Assembly: GCA_000806115.1 (NCBI GenBank)
Contig: JWKQ01000002.1
Coordinates: 320,815-384,814 of the forward strand
DNA length: 64,000 nt
DNA from: an archaeon GW2011_AR5
GTDB lineage: Archaea; Aenigmatarchaeota; Aenigmatarchaeia; GW2011-AR5
Direction of reading: 5' to 3'
The first letter of the stretch is position 1. Each line of letters begins with the position of its first letter. The position numbers were made by a program, and so were the translations under genes. Below the pieces are notes generated by a model. It saw nothing but the letters and a program-made list of their open reading frames with translations. It did no database searches and was not told where the DNA came from. Shown here one piece after another: positions 1 through 8,378 of the stretch.

Positions 1-1
1 A

Positions 2-94
2 GGCAGAGTGGTATGCGCAGGCGCGAAGAGTCTGGACAGCGTGAAGAAAGCTGTCGCAAAGCTCGAGGCGCAGCTCAAGGCTTTGAAAAGCTGA
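2..94 (+). CDS. tbp: TATA-box-binding protein, C-terminal fragment
   Basis: Only the last 30 codons are in the window; the gene begins upstream. The frame reads GRVVCAGAKSLDSVKKAV followed by a lysine-rich helix and TGA. VVC(x)GAKS plus an amphipathic helix is the signature of the second repeat of archaeal/eukaryotic TBP, the saddle-shaped factor that binds promoter TATA boxes and recruits TFB. A TBP agrees with the TATA-like promoters seen across the window. The next gene starts 4 bases after the stop, so the two are probably co-transcribed. Identification rests on a short C-terminal motif only. Confidence 0.8.
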   Translation, partial: GRVVCAGAKSLDSVKKAVAKLEAQLKALKS

Positions 95-98
95 AATA

Positions 99-350
99 AT
101 GACGAAAATTCTAAGACCAAATAGGTATTCAATCATTCTTACGGTTGTTGTTTTCTTTGTTATTTTGTATTTGCCAGTTAGCAAAGGGACTGTCTACCCT
201 TGTCAAATACCGCCGTGTCCTGTTGCAGGAACAACAATACTATCAAGCCTGATGGTTGCAATCGGAGCACTGCCGGGTTTGATAATTGGCATAATTATTT
301 CCTATTTCCTGGCAAGTGCCATGACATTTCCTCTTAAAAAACGAAAATAA
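99..350 (+). CDS. small two-helix membrane protein, unknown function
   Basis: 83 residues with two strongly hydrophobic segments (about 12-27 and 45-72) separated by a loop with a CQIPPCP motif, and a basic C-terminal tail (KKRK). This suggests two membrane passes with both ends inside and a short external loop holding two cysteines that could form a disulphide. It follows the tbp stop by 4 bases. No family recognised. Confidence 0.55.
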   Translation: MTKILRPNRYSIILTVVVFFVILYLPVSKGTVYPCQIPPCPVAGTTILSSLMVAIGALPGLIIGIIISYFLASAMTFPLKKRK

Positions 351-435
351 GTTGTCACTAGTAATGCGTTCTTCCACATGAAGCGTAGGAAATGTACGGC
401 AAAGCGTTCAAATATGTTAATGCGATAGTAGCCGT

Positions 436-2418
436 ATGGATCTCCAGGAAAAACTTGAGAAATTTCTGCGCGAATATTACGATTCCGAGCTGCGAAAAGC
501 CGTGAACGATGAGAAAGCGCTGGTTGTTGATTTCTCCGTCCTTGACAGGTTCGATCCGCTCACGGCTGACGAGCTTCTTGAGCAGCCCGAGAGGGTGCTT
601 GCCATATTCAACGCCGCAGCCGCGTCCGTGGTGAACGCCGACGAACGCGTGAACGTGAGGGTGCGAAACCTCCCGGAGAGCAGGAACATAAGAATCCGCA
701 ATCTTCGGGCTGTCCACCTGAACAGGCTCTGGACGATAAGCGCGACAATAAGGGGCGCGAGCGAGGTCAAGCCCCAGATCTATGAGGCGGTTTTCGAATG
801 CCCGGACTGCAAGGCAAAAATATCAGTGCAGCAGTCAGGCAAGATAGTCCAGAAGCCGTCCATGTGCGAGTGCGGGCGCCGCGGCGATTTCAGCCTTGTC
901 GAGAAGAAGATGTTCGACGTCCGCTGGCTGAAGGCGCAGGAGCCGTTCGAGGTAACCAGCGGCGAGCAGCCCGGCGAGATAGGCGCCACGCTGAAGGAGG
1001 ACCTTACTACGCCCCGCATGCAAAAAAAAACCGACCCCGGCAGCAACCTTACCATAGTCGGGATACTGAAGGAGGTGCCGAAGCACATCAAGGGAAAGCT
1101 TGGCACTAACATGGACATGATACTCGAGGCTAACCATGTCGAGACAAGCCAGGTGGAATTTGAAGAGCTGGAGATAACGCCGGAGGACGAACAGCGCATC
1201 AAGGAAATGGCGTCAGACCCAAATATTTATGACATGCTGCGTGCATCCATCGCTCCCGGCATTTATGGTTTTGAAGAAATCAAGGATTCTGTCGTGCTGC
1301 AGCTGTTCGGCGGACAGGTGCATATCCTTCCCGACGGCTCGCGCGTCCGCGGGAATATTCATATTTTAATAACCGGCGACCCGGGCACGGGAAAGACGCA
1401 GATGCTTAAGCTGGTGTCTGCTGCAGTGCCCAGAGGTCGTTACGTTTCCGGCACAGGCGCAAGCGGCGCGGGATTGACAGCCACAGTCACAAAAAATGAG
1501 GCACTCGGAACATGGATGCTCGAGGCAGGCGCGCTCATACTCTGCAACAAGGGGCTAATCGCCATCGACGAGTTCGACAAGATGAACCGCGACGACCAGA
1601 TTGCGATGCACGAAGCCACTTCTGTGGAAACGGTTAGCATTGCAAAAGCGTCCATCGTGGCAACACTGCCCGCGCAAACTGCGGTGCTCGCAGGCGCAAA
1701 CCCGAAGCTCGGGCGCTTTGATCCGTTTCTTTCCATAGGTGAACAGATACAGATACCCGAAACGCTCCTGTCGCGTTTCGACCTGAAGTTCGCACTGAAG
1801 GACAGGCCGGACAGGGCCATAGACGAACAGCTCGCCTCGCATATTATCACTTCAAGGACCAACCCGCAGGCAATCGAGCCGGCAGTTAACATGCGCCTTC
1901 TGAGGAAATACATAGCGTACGCCAAGCAGATAAACAAGATGGAACTTTCCGACGAGGCTGCGCAGATGCTGAAGAATTTCTACGTCGACATGAGGAACCG
2001 CTATGCCACCGCAGAGAAAAGCGCAGTGAGCATAACTCTTCGTCAGTACGAGGCGCTGATACGGCTTGCGGAAGCGTCTTCACGCGTCCGGCTTGACACT
2101 GTGGTAAGAGTCCAGGACGCGGAGCGCGCCATCCGCCTGATGATGGCGTCGCTGATGCAGCTCGGCTATGATATGGAGACACAGACTTTCGACGTCGACA
2201 GGCTGGAGGGCGGGGTGACGTCCAACAAGAGAACAAGGATGAACAGGGTGCTGAAGATACTCGAGGATCTCCAGAAGGATTACAAGGAAGTTGCCATAGA
2301 CGACCTGAAGGCGGAGGCGGAGAACCAGGGAATAGAGGACGCGGACAGGATAATAGAGGAGCTCGACAAGCTCGGGCTGATAATGCATCCCAAGCCCGGC
2401 TTCATCAGGAAGATTTAA
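436..2418 (+). CDS. mcm: replicative DNA helicase MCM
   Basis: 660 residues, the usual length for archaeal MCM, the hexameric 3'-5' helicase that unwinds DNA at the replication fork. Order: N-terminal domain, zinc-binding cysteines (CPDC at about 119 and CEC at about 142), AAA+ core with Walker A GDPGTGKT (about 313), Walker B LIAIDEFD (about 375) and arginine-finger segment LLSRFD (about 444), then a C-terminal winged helix ending in KPGFIRKI. An AT-rich TATA-like stretch about 25 bases upstream suits a leaderless start. The RPA-like gene at 3065 has a similar C-terminal tail, suggesting that these replication genes once adjoined. Confidence 0.97.
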   Translation: MDLQEKLEKFLREYYDSELRKAVNDEKALVVDFSVLDRFDPLTADELLEQPERVLAIFNAAAASVVNADERVNVRVRNLPESRNIRIRNLRAVHLNRLWTISATIRGASEVKPQIYEAVFECPDCKAKISVQQSGKIVQKPSMCECGRRGDFSLVEKKMFDVRWLKAQEPFEVTSGEQPGEIGATLKEDLTTPRMQKKTDPGSNLTIVGILKEVPKHIKGKLGTNMDMILEANHVETSQVEFEELEITPEDEQRIKEMASDPNIYDMLRASIAPGIYGFEEIKDSVVLQLFGGQVHILPDGSRVRGNIHILITGDPGTGKTQMLKLVSAAVPRGRYVSGTGASGAGLTATVTKNEALGTWMLEAGALILCNKGLIAIDEFDKMNRDDQIAMHEATSVETVSIAKASIVATLPAQTAVLAGANPKLGRFDPFLSIGEQIQIPETLLSRFDLKFALKDRPDRAIDEQLASHIITSRTNPQAIEPAVNMRLLRKYIAYAKQINKMELSDEAAQMLKNFYVDMRNRYATAEKSAVSITLRQYEALIRLAEASSRVRLDTVVRVQDAERAIRLMMASLMQLGYDMETQTFDVDRLEGGVTSNKRTRMNRVLKILEDLQKDYKEVAIDDLKAEAENQGIEDADRIIEELDKLGLIMHPKPGFIRKI

Positions 2419-2448
2419 ACAAAAGAAGATTGGAGGGGTTGAATATTC

Positions 2449-3015
2449 ATGAAGAAAATTGCATTTTTTGACTTGGAAACCCAATATACATTTCAAGAAC
2501 TTGGTATGTTGGACTGGAAAAGTAGAGATCCTTCAAAACTAAAACTAGCAGTTGCAGGAATACTTTCAGATGGAAAAATTTCCTTTTTTCGTGAAAATCA
2601 AATAAATGAATTGATAGAATCCCTCAAAAAATCTGATATCATCATAGGTCATAATTTAATAAGGTTCGATTATTTAGTCCTTCTAAATTACATAGAACAA
2701 AATGCAATAGACACGCTAGGGAAAATAACATTTGATACTTGGGCAGATTTAGAGAGATTGACTAATAGTTGGGTGAGTCTTGATGATTTATGCAAAAGGA
2801 ATCTAGGAATCTCAAAAACATTTGACCCGCTTAAAATACCAAAAATGTGGAGAGATGGCATGCAAAATGAAGTAATAGATTATTTGGCTAACGATCTAAA
2901 AATGACCGAATCCATCTTTAATCATGGTAAGAACACAGGCAAGTTAAAATATGAACATAAGGATTATGGAAGAAGTTTAGGCGAAAAGGAAGTCAATGTC
3001 GATTGGAACATTTGA
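2449..3015 (+). CDS. RNase H-like DEDD-type exonuclease, putative
   Basis: 188 residues opening with the FFDLETQ motif, the first acidic pair (DxE) of DEDD 3'-5' exonucleases. IIIGHNLIRFDY (about 66-77) fits ExoII and YLANDLKMTES (about 146) fits ExoIII, which carries the last aspartate. It resembles the single-domain YprB-like RNase H group more than a polymerase proofreading domain; the substrate cannot be read from sequence. Codon use is far more A/T-rich than in mcm and the following gene, and it sits between two replication genes, so it looks like a transferred insertion. Confidence 0.65.
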   Translation: MKKIAFFDLETQYTFQELGMLDWKSRDPSKLKLAVAGILSDGKISFFRENQINELIESLKKSDIIIGHNLIRFDYLVLLNYIEQNAIDTLGKITFDTWADLERLTNSWVSLDDLCKRNLGISKTFDPLKIPKMWRDGMQNEVIDYLANDLKMTESIFNHGKNTGKLKYEHKDYGRSLGEKEVNVDWNI

Positions 3016-3032
3016 ACGGAGAATCAGGGAAG

Positions 3033-3042
3033 ATTTAAATAA
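3033..3042 (+). promoter_or_regulatory. TATA-like promoter of the RPA-like gene
   Basis: gatttaaata lies about 28-32 bases upstream of the TTG/GTG start at 3065/3068. That spacing puts transcription initiation at or very near the start codon (leaderless). Confidence 0.5.
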
Positions 3043-3064
3043 TTAGGATAGAACCTACGAATCA

Positions 3065-3802
3065 TTGGTGATAATCATCGAAAAGAAAAGAATTCACAGC
3101 GTAAAGACCAGGATAAAGGATATCACGGGCGGGCGCTATGTCGCCCAGGAGGGCTTCAATCCCAATTATGTTCTCACCAAGTATGGCTTGCGCCTTTCCC
3201 GTGTTCGTATTCTTGCAACTGTAGTGGACAAATTCATCTCGGAGGGCGGAAAGTTCGCCTCTGTCACGCTCGACGACGGAACGGACACCATAAGGGTGAA
3301 AGTGTTCAACGCCGTGTCAATGTACGACAACATCGGAGTTGGCAGCGAAGTGGACGTCATCGCGCGCGTGAAAGAATACCAGGGCGAGATTTACCTTGCT
3401 CCGGAAATAATCAACGTCGCGGACGACAGCAACATGCAGCTCCTGCGCGAGCTTGAGCTGAGACAGCAGGACAGGGAAGTCGAGGGCAAGAGGAAGATAA
3501 TACTTGAACACCAGAAGCAGACGTCAGACATGAGCGAGCTTGAGCGTCTCATGCACGAGCGCTATGGCATACAGCCGGAAGAGGTTGAGTCAATGCTCCA
3601 GGTTCACGAGGAGCCCCAGGATAACAGGAAGGAAGAGGTGCTGAAGCTCGTCGAGAAGCTGGACGACGGCAACGGCTGCGATTACGCCGATTTGATAAAG
3701 GCGTCAGGACTGCCGGAGGACGTCATTGATTCGATGGTCAACGAGCTCCTGGAGGAAGGCAGCTGCTTCGAGCCCAAGCCCGGGAAGATCAAGAAATTAT
3801 AG
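3065..3802 (+). CDS. RPA-like single-stranded-DNA-binding OB-fold protein
   Basis: 245 residues. Residues about 35-115 form one OB fold (RVRILATVVDKF, FASVTLDDGTDTIRVKVF, YQGEIYLAPEIINV), the pattern of archaeal RPA/RPA32-like proteins that coat single-stranded DNA. A charged linker follows (about 120-190), then a winged helix (about 190-245) ending in KPGKIKKL, much like the MCM tail. TTG 3065 and GTG 3068 are both possible starts; neither has a strong ribosome site and the upstream TATA box suggests a leaderless message. Confidence 0.8.
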   Translation: MVIIIEKKRIHSVKTRIKDITGGRYVAQEGFNPNYVLTKYGLRLSRVRILATVVDKFISEGGKFASVTLDDGTDTIRVKVFNAVSMYDNIGVGSEVDVIARVKEYQGEIYLAPEIINVADDSNMQLLRELELRQQDREVEGKRKIILEHQKQTSDMSELERLMHERYGIQPEEVESMLQVHEEPQDNRKEEVLKLVEKLDDGNGCDYADLIKASGLPEDVIDSMVNELLEEGSCFEPKPGKIKKL

Positions 3803-3816
3803 ACGGACTGTTTTTA

Positions 3817-4002
3817 TTAAAATCCGAATGGCGTGATGTTTCTCAGGAAGTAGAACCAGAACAGCCCCATCGCCACGAAGCCGGCTATGCCGAAGAGCAG
3901 CCTGTAGAACTTCTTGTCCATCTGCTGCCAGTCTTCCCTCATCATTGAGCCCATCGTCTTCATGATGCCTGCTGCGGTTCGAATTTTTCCCATTGGTATC
4001 AA
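3817..4002 (-). CDS. small single-span membrane protein, possibly Sec61-beta-like
   Basis: 61 residues: a polar N-terminal half (KIRTAAGIMKTMGSMMRED) and one hydrophobic helix near the C-terminus (LLFGIAGFVAMGLFWFYFL). A short tail-anchored protein with an AGxM...D..(D/K)K pattern before its membrane segment recalls archaeal Sec61-beta (SecG), but the match is weak and the terminal loop (RNITPFGF) is longer than usual. ATG at 3993 is an alternative start. It ends 14 bases from the convergent RPA-like gene. Confidence 0.5.
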   Translation of the reverse strand: MIPMGKIRTAAGIMKTMGSMMREDWQQMDKKFYRLLFGIAGFVAMGLFWFYFLRNITPFGF

Positions 4003-4032
4003 GAATGAATAGTTTACAAAGAATATTAAAAG

Positions 4033-4278
4033 TTATGCGGAAGTTTTGACGATTTCCAATTCCTCGAGTATTTCCATCCACGCCCAGGCCCAGACTATCG
4101 CCTCGAACGCGCGGATCATGTCCCCTTTCTTTGCGAAGTGTTTCGTGTCGGAGACGTAAGCGTCTATGTTTTTCAGCATTTCAGACTTTGACTTGTCAAT
4201 CAGCCTGACTTTCTTTCTTTTGGCTGCGGCTTTCTTCAGCCATTTCTCTGTCTCTCGTGCCAGGTCTTTCTCTATCAT
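4033..4278 (-). CDS. DUF357 family protein
   Basis: 81 residues, helical and charged. The stretch ending in KHFAKKGDMIRAFEAIVWAWAWMEILEEL matches the archaeal DUF357 pattern (YLxDAxxFxxKGDYVRAFxAIxYAxGWLD). The start overlaps the stop of dph5 by 4 bases (ATGA), so the ATG at 4278 is preferred over a longer frame that would run through dph5. Function unknown; translational coupling to dph5 is likely. Confidence 0.75.
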   Translation of the reverse strand: MIEKDLARETEKWLKKAAAKRKKVRLIDKSKSEMLKNIDAYVSDTKHFAKKGDMIRAFEAIVWAWAWMEILEELEIVKTSA

Positions 4279-5003
4279 TTCTCGTACATCCTCAGCGCTT
4301 CTTCTTCCTTGAAGTGCAGCCTGCCGGGTATTATTATCGCCGCAGGCGTCTCCGCCAACGAAGCGTCCTCCGAAAGCTCTTTCATGTTTCCATACCTGAT
4401 TTTCTGGCTCTCGCTTCCAAGCTGGCAGCACGCCACTATCTTTATGTCATCCATCCCGAGCTGGTTCAGCACGTATATTCCGTCTGCAATTGTCATATAG
4501 CGATTGTCTTCTTTGACGTCAAGCAGCACCAGCGTGTGCAGGCCCATTTTTCGATTCTCCATTATCATCTCATAGGGGCTTGACGGCTTGAATGATTTTT
4601 CTATGAACGCAAGCGTCGTCGCCCGCCCGAACTTGTACAACTGCAGCCCTGTTTCCGCGACGGCGGTATAGATGCTTGACGAGTGGATGACGTCGAATGC
4701 CGCACCTTTTGCTTTCGCGTCAATCATCAACTGGATGTGCGTTGTCGCCACAAGCGGGTCGCCAGGGATCAGCAGCGCGACGTCAGTTTCCTTCGCTATG
4801 TCTATCAGCATATCGCTTTCCACATGAATCCGTTTCAGGTGCTTGACTTCTTTGCCGATTATTTCCTCTAGATGCCTGACGCTACCGAGCCACTTGTTCG
4901 TGTACGTCTCGAGATACACCTCATCGCATTTCTTGAGTGCGTCAATGGCTCTCAGCGAGATGTCGCTTTCGTCCCACAATCCCAGTCCTATCAGGTATAA
5001 CAT
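4275..5003 (-). CDS. dph5: diphthine synthase
   Basis: 242 residues, within the family range (about 250-270). The start MLYLIGLGLWDESDIS and motifs ETYTNKW, LLIPGDPLVATTH and HSSSIYTAVAETGLQLYKFG are characteristic of Dph5, a class III (tetrapyrrole-methylase fold) S-adenosylmethionine methyltransferase. It trimethylates the aminocarboxypropyl group on the diphthamide histidine of elongation factor 2. It overlaps DUF357 downstream (ATGA) and touches the small membrane-protein gene upstream, so the three form a minus-strand operon. Confidence 0.95.
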   Translation of the reverse strand: MLYLIGLGLWDESDISLRAIDALKKCDEVYLETYTNKWLGSVRHLEEIIGKEVKHLKRIHVESDMLIDIAKETDVALLIPGDPLVATTHIQLMIDAKAKGAAFDVIHSSSIYTAVAETGLQLYKFGRATTLAFIEKSFKPSSPYEMIMENRKMGLHTLVLLDVKEDNRYMTIADGIYVLNQLGMDDIKIVACCQLGSESQKIRYGNMKELSEDASLAETPAAIIIPGRLHFKEEEALRMYEK

Positions 5004-5242
5004 TACATCTTTTTCTCCTGCGACCTTTTAGAAAGATAGTAAGGAATCAGAAGAACCGCCAGGACAATAAGCCCGTACATGGCAAGGTCCCCGAGCCCGA
5101 GGAACGCTGCAACAAGGCTCGAAAATGTTCCCGCGCCGCCCGCTGAGGAGATGTATCTTCCCGATATCATAGCGATGAGCTTTATTCCTATCGCGACTAT
5201 GAGCAGCGTGAGTATCAGGTTCCGTGCGTCTTTTGCCTTCAT
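5003..5242 (-). CDS. small membrane protein, unknown
   Basis: 79 residues with two hydrophobic helices (about 9-27 and 52-69), a glycine/serine-rich loop (SSAGGAGTFSS) and a basic tail (SKRSQEKKM). It overlaps the dph5 start, so it is probably co-transcribed with dph5. No family recognised. Confidence 0.5.
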   Translation of the reverse strand: MKAKDARNLILTLLIVAIGIKLIAMISGRYISSAGGAGTFSSLVAAFLGLGDLAMYGLIVLAVLLIPYYLSKRSQEKKM

Positions 5243-5305
5243 ATCTATGAGAATATGGAAAAATGTTCTTATACTTGATTCTATTTTTAAGAATTGAAAT
5301 CAGAT

Positions 5306-6655
5306 ATGATTATGAAATATGAGGAAAAACAGCCGGCTCCTGATGCATTTGAAAACATGATGGATTCTGATTTTGGCATGGCAGACCACCAGCCGAAGAA
5401 CCGCATTGCCAGCGTAAGCATAGGCGGCAGCATATTCTCGACGCCTTCCGTCTCAAAAGACCTCATTGTATTCGGCTGCAATGACACATTCGTATACGCT
5501 CTTGACCGCTGTGGTGAGAAGCAGTGGAGCCTAAAGACAGGCGACATGGCATTCTCGTCCCCGACTTTCTTTAGGGAATCCGTTATAATCGGCTCGAATG
5601 ACGGTTTCGTTTACAATATTGACAAATCCGGTGAGCTGAGATGGAAAGCTAACTTAGGCACGAAAGTTTACGGCACTCCGACGGTGATAGACGACGTGAT
5701 TTATGTCGGCTCGGAGAACGGAATTTTCCGGGCGATGTCGCTTGAAGACGGAAAGGAAATATGGAGGATAAATACTGGAGATGAAATATGGTTCTCGTCC
5801 GCCGCAGTGAACGGCTCAATTTTCATAGGAAATCATAGCGGATTGTTTAACTGCATATCCAAGGATGGCGAAGTTTTGTGGAAGTTCCATGCAGGCAACT
5901 GCACCGTTTCAAGTCCGCTTGTCGTGGATAAAATTGGCAACGAAGTCAGCAGCTTCAGAAACCGCTCCTTCCAGAGTTTTCCCCGGGCTGACGGATGCAG
6001 GGTCATCTTTGGCGCGGGTGACGGATATACCAGATGTTTTGATGCCGGGAGCGGACAGTTGCTGTGGAAAGTCTTTACCAACTGGATCGGCGGTTCCGCC
6101 TCTTTTTATGACAACAAGAGGTTCTTCCTGGGTTCTTACGACGGAAGGGTGTATTCCATCGACATGTCAGGCGCTGTAAAATGGAAGTTCCAGACCGGGA
6201 ACAAGATAGTTTCCAGCCCGTTTGTCTCCAATGGAATCGTATTTGCCGGCTCGTCTGACAGCAATGTTTATGCCCTGGATGCCGGGAGCGGCGACATGAT
6301 ATGGAGATTTCTTACTGACGGCGAGATAATATCATCTCCGGTCGCCGACGGCGGCGTGGTTTACTTCGCCTCCTGGGACGGGCATCTTTACGCCTTGTCA
6401 ATAAAAGATAAATCGGTTATGTGGAAATTCGCAACATCTGTTTCGTACCCCTCATTCATCACCAGGCCTCATACAGTGGATGTCAAGGTTCCGGCTCAGA
6501 GACCGGTTGAGTTCACGCCAACGGCCACGCTCAAAGGGTATCAAATAGAGGGCACTATTAACCAGTTCGGTGAAAGAACCAGCACGTTCTACGGCGCGCG
6601 GGGCCCCGCCTACAAGTCAGGCAGCTCTTATAAAACAAGAAAGGACAGGTATTAG
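5306..6655 (+). CDS. PQQ-like beta-propeller repeat protein
   Basis: About 449 residues of repeats of the form (I/V)(Y/F)xGSxDGxVYxxDxxGxxxWxxxTG, at least seven times between residues 35 and 385. This is the PQQ/quinoprotein (BamB-like) beta-propeller. No signal peptide is visible, so it is probably a cytoplasmic or peripheral scaffold rather than a quinoprotein dehydrogenase. The C-terminal 60 residues are basic and low in hydrophobics. A T-rich TATA-like stretch at 5282-5290 suits a leaderless start at ATG 5306 or 5312; a TTG at 5294 is also in frame. Divergent from the minus-strand gene at 5003. Confidence 0.8.
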   Translation: MIMKYEEKQPAPDAFENMMDSDFGMADHQPKNRIASVSIGGSIFSTPSVSKDLIVFGCNDTFVYALDRCGEKQWSLKTGDMAFSSPTFFRESVIIGSNDGFVYNIDKSGELRWKANLGTKVYGTPTVIDDVIYVGSENGIFRAMSLEDGKEIWRINTGDEIWFSSAAVNGSIFIGNHSGLFNCISKDGEVLWKFHAGNCTVSSPLVVDKIGNEVSSFRNRSFQSFPRADGCRVIFGAGDGYTRCFDAGSGQLLWKVFTNWIGGSASFYDNKRFFLGSYDGRVYSIDMSGAVKWKFQTGNKIVSSPFVSNGIVFAGSSDSNVYALDAGSGDMIWRFLTDGEIISSPVADGGVVYFASWDGHLYALSIKDKSVMWKFATSVSYPSFITRPHTVDVKVPAQRPVEFTPTATLKGYQIEGTINQFGERTSTFYGARGPAYKSGSSYKTRKDRY

Positions 6656-7317
6656 TCGTCCAGTATTGACTTCTCGTAGAGCTTTGAAAGGACAAGGCGA
6701 ATCCTCTTCGCCATTACGGGCCCGATGCCTTCCACGTTCATCAGCTCGTCCATGCCCGCCGCGAATACTTTCTCGGGAGAACCGAAATGTTTCAGGAGAC
6801 TTCGTGCGGTTGCCGTGTTTATCTGCGGCAGGCCTGCTATGAGGTATTCCTGCCTGTGATTCATCGATTTGGTTTTCTTGACTCCCCGGATATTGAAGCC
6901 TTTTGTCTTTTTGAACTGTTCGCGCTTCGCTATCGACAGGAGCATTTCCGCAGTGTCGAGGTTGCTTTCTGTCTTTATTATCGGGACGCCGTAGTCGAGG
7001 CTTATTGACGCGAGCGCGCCGCGTATGGCGTTTGGATGTATCTTCCGTTCGCCGCTGAAGAGCCCGTCCCCTTCTAGTATCATGAGGGGTTTCTTGAACG
7101 TGCATTTCAGCTCCTCGAGCTGCCTGAACAGGCGCCCGTCAATAATGCTCGAAAGGAAATCACCTGACGTTTTCCTTTCCACAGCCACTTGTTTGCTGAG
7201 CTGGTAGTCGGCGACGGCAAGCTGCTTCTCCCTCAGGTCGCACCTGTCTTTGAGTATGGCAAGTATTCTGCTGCCGGCCTCGCGCTTGTCCGCGTATATG
7301 ACTACTTTTTCTTCCAT
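6652..7317 (-). CDS. Hef/XPF-type ERCC4 nuclease with helix-hairpin-helix
   Basis: 221 residues. The ERCC4 nuclease fold opens the protein (YADKREAGSR near 9-18) and carries the catalytic VERKTSGDF motif (about 50) of XPF/Hef endonucleases. Residues about 155-215 form a tandem helix-hairpin-helix (LIAGLPQINTATARSLLKHFGS, LMNVEGIGPVMAKRI). Such proteins cut branched DNA at stalled forks and in excision repair. Length equals the C-terminal half of euryarchaeal Hef; the helicase half is a separate gene at 8748. The start overlaps the Nudix-HAD gene by 16 bases. Confidence 0.92.
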   Translation of the reverse strand: MEEKVVIYADKREAGSRILAILKDRCDLREKQLAVADYQLSKQVAVERKTSGDFLSSIIDGRLFRQLEELKCTFKKPLMILEGDGLFSGERKIHPNAIRGALASISLDYGVPIIKTESNLDTAEMLLSIAKREQFKKTKGFNIRGVKKTKSMNHRQEYLIAGLPQINTATARSLLKHFGSPEKVFAAGMDELMNVEGIGPVMAKRIRLVLSKLYEKSILDD

Positions 7318-8378
7318 TCAATCTTCTCCAGGATTTTTATTATGTCTTCCGGCTTGTCGGCTATGAAATCCGGTTTTTCTTTTTTCAGCCGGGATTTTTT
7401 GTGATAGCCCCACGTTACCGCAATTATCCTCAGGCCTGAATTTTTGCAGGCTGCTATGTCGGCTGCCGTGTCGCCGACGAACATTACTTCGTCCTTCTTT
7501 AACGAGAATTTTTTCAGGAACATTTTTATCTTCTCTTCCTTGTAGCGGTTCACGTCAGACGTCAGCACCATGTCGAAAAGGCGCCCTGTCCCGTATTTCT
7601 CGTTGAACTTTGCAACCACGCTGCTGTAATTGGAGGTTATCATCGCTATTGTGTATCTTTCATGCAGCTTCTCAAGAATCATTTTCACTCCGGGAAATAT
7701 CGGGGCTTTGTCAAGCCCTTTTATGAACAGTTCCTTGTAAACGCGGTCGCCGTCCTTGTGGAACTCTATGCCAAGCTCCGTGAGTTTGTCGAATATGTTG
7801 CCGTCGTAAAGCGTACGGTAGAATTTCATTGTTCCCGGAGTCTTGACCCTGGAGTTTTTCATTTCCTCCATGAAGATCGAATAGTCGAGCCGGAGCGAGT
7901 CGGTGATGACGCCGTTCCAGTCGAATATGACAGCCTTTATTTTTTCTTTTCTAAGGAATTTCTCGGCGCTTTCCAGTATGCTCTTCGAATTCCTGAAAGT
8001 GAGGCGGTTCATTGCCTGTTCGTATGTCAGCCATTCGCACCTGATGTGTTCATGCGACACTTTTGCCTTCTTGTTTGAGGTTTTGGCAAGGTAGAACACG
8101 ACTTCCTTGTTTATCAGTTTGCCCTTTGCTTTGAAAAAATATTTTATTTCATTCCTGAAGCCGTCGATGAACTCGACGTCTTTTATTCCTGTTTCCTCCT
8201 GTGTTTCGCGGAGCGCGGTTTGCAGCTCGTTCTCGCCGCTGTTGGGAGTCCCTTTCGGGAAATCCCAGAAAGTGTGACTGCCAAGCTTGTCGTTAATTCT
8301 CTGCGCCTCGAGGAGTAAGTAATATCTTTTATTTTTTTCCTGCCTGAACAGGACGCATCCTACTGATTTTGCTTTCAT
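7302..8378 (-). CDS. Nudix hydrolase - HAD phosphatase fusion
   Basis: 358 residues, two enzymes in one chain. Residues 1-145 are a Nudix domain with a complete Nudix box, from GTPNSGENELQTALRETQEE to TGI at about 43-65, closest to Ap4A/NTP pyrophosphatases. Residues about 148-350 are a HAD hydrolase: motif I FDWNGVITDS (the second aspartate is Asn, as in other FDWNG-type HADs), motif II MITSN, motif III Lys and motif IV MFVGDTAADI. The pair could hydrolyse a diphosphate and then dephosphorylate the product; the substrate is unknown. It lies between the split Hef genes and abuts the gene at 8378. Confidence 0.88.
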   Translation of the reverse strand: MKAKSVGCVLFRQEKNKRYYLLLEAQRINDKLGSHTFWDFPKGTPNSGENELQTALRETQEETGIKDVEFIDGFRNEIKYFFKAKGKLINKEVVFYLAKTSNKKAKVSHEHIRCEWLTYEQAMNRLTFRNSKSILESAEKFLRKEKIKAVIFDWNGVITDSLRLDYSIFMEEMKNSRVKTPGTMKFYRTLYDGNIFDKLTELGIEFHKDGDRVYKELFIKGLDKAPIFPGVKMILEKLHERYTIAMITSNYSSVVAKFNEKYGTGRLFDMVLTSDVNRYKEEKIKMFLKKFSLKKDEVMFVGDTAADIAACKNSGLRIIAVTWGYHKKSRLKKEKPDFIADKPEDIIKILEKIEWKKK

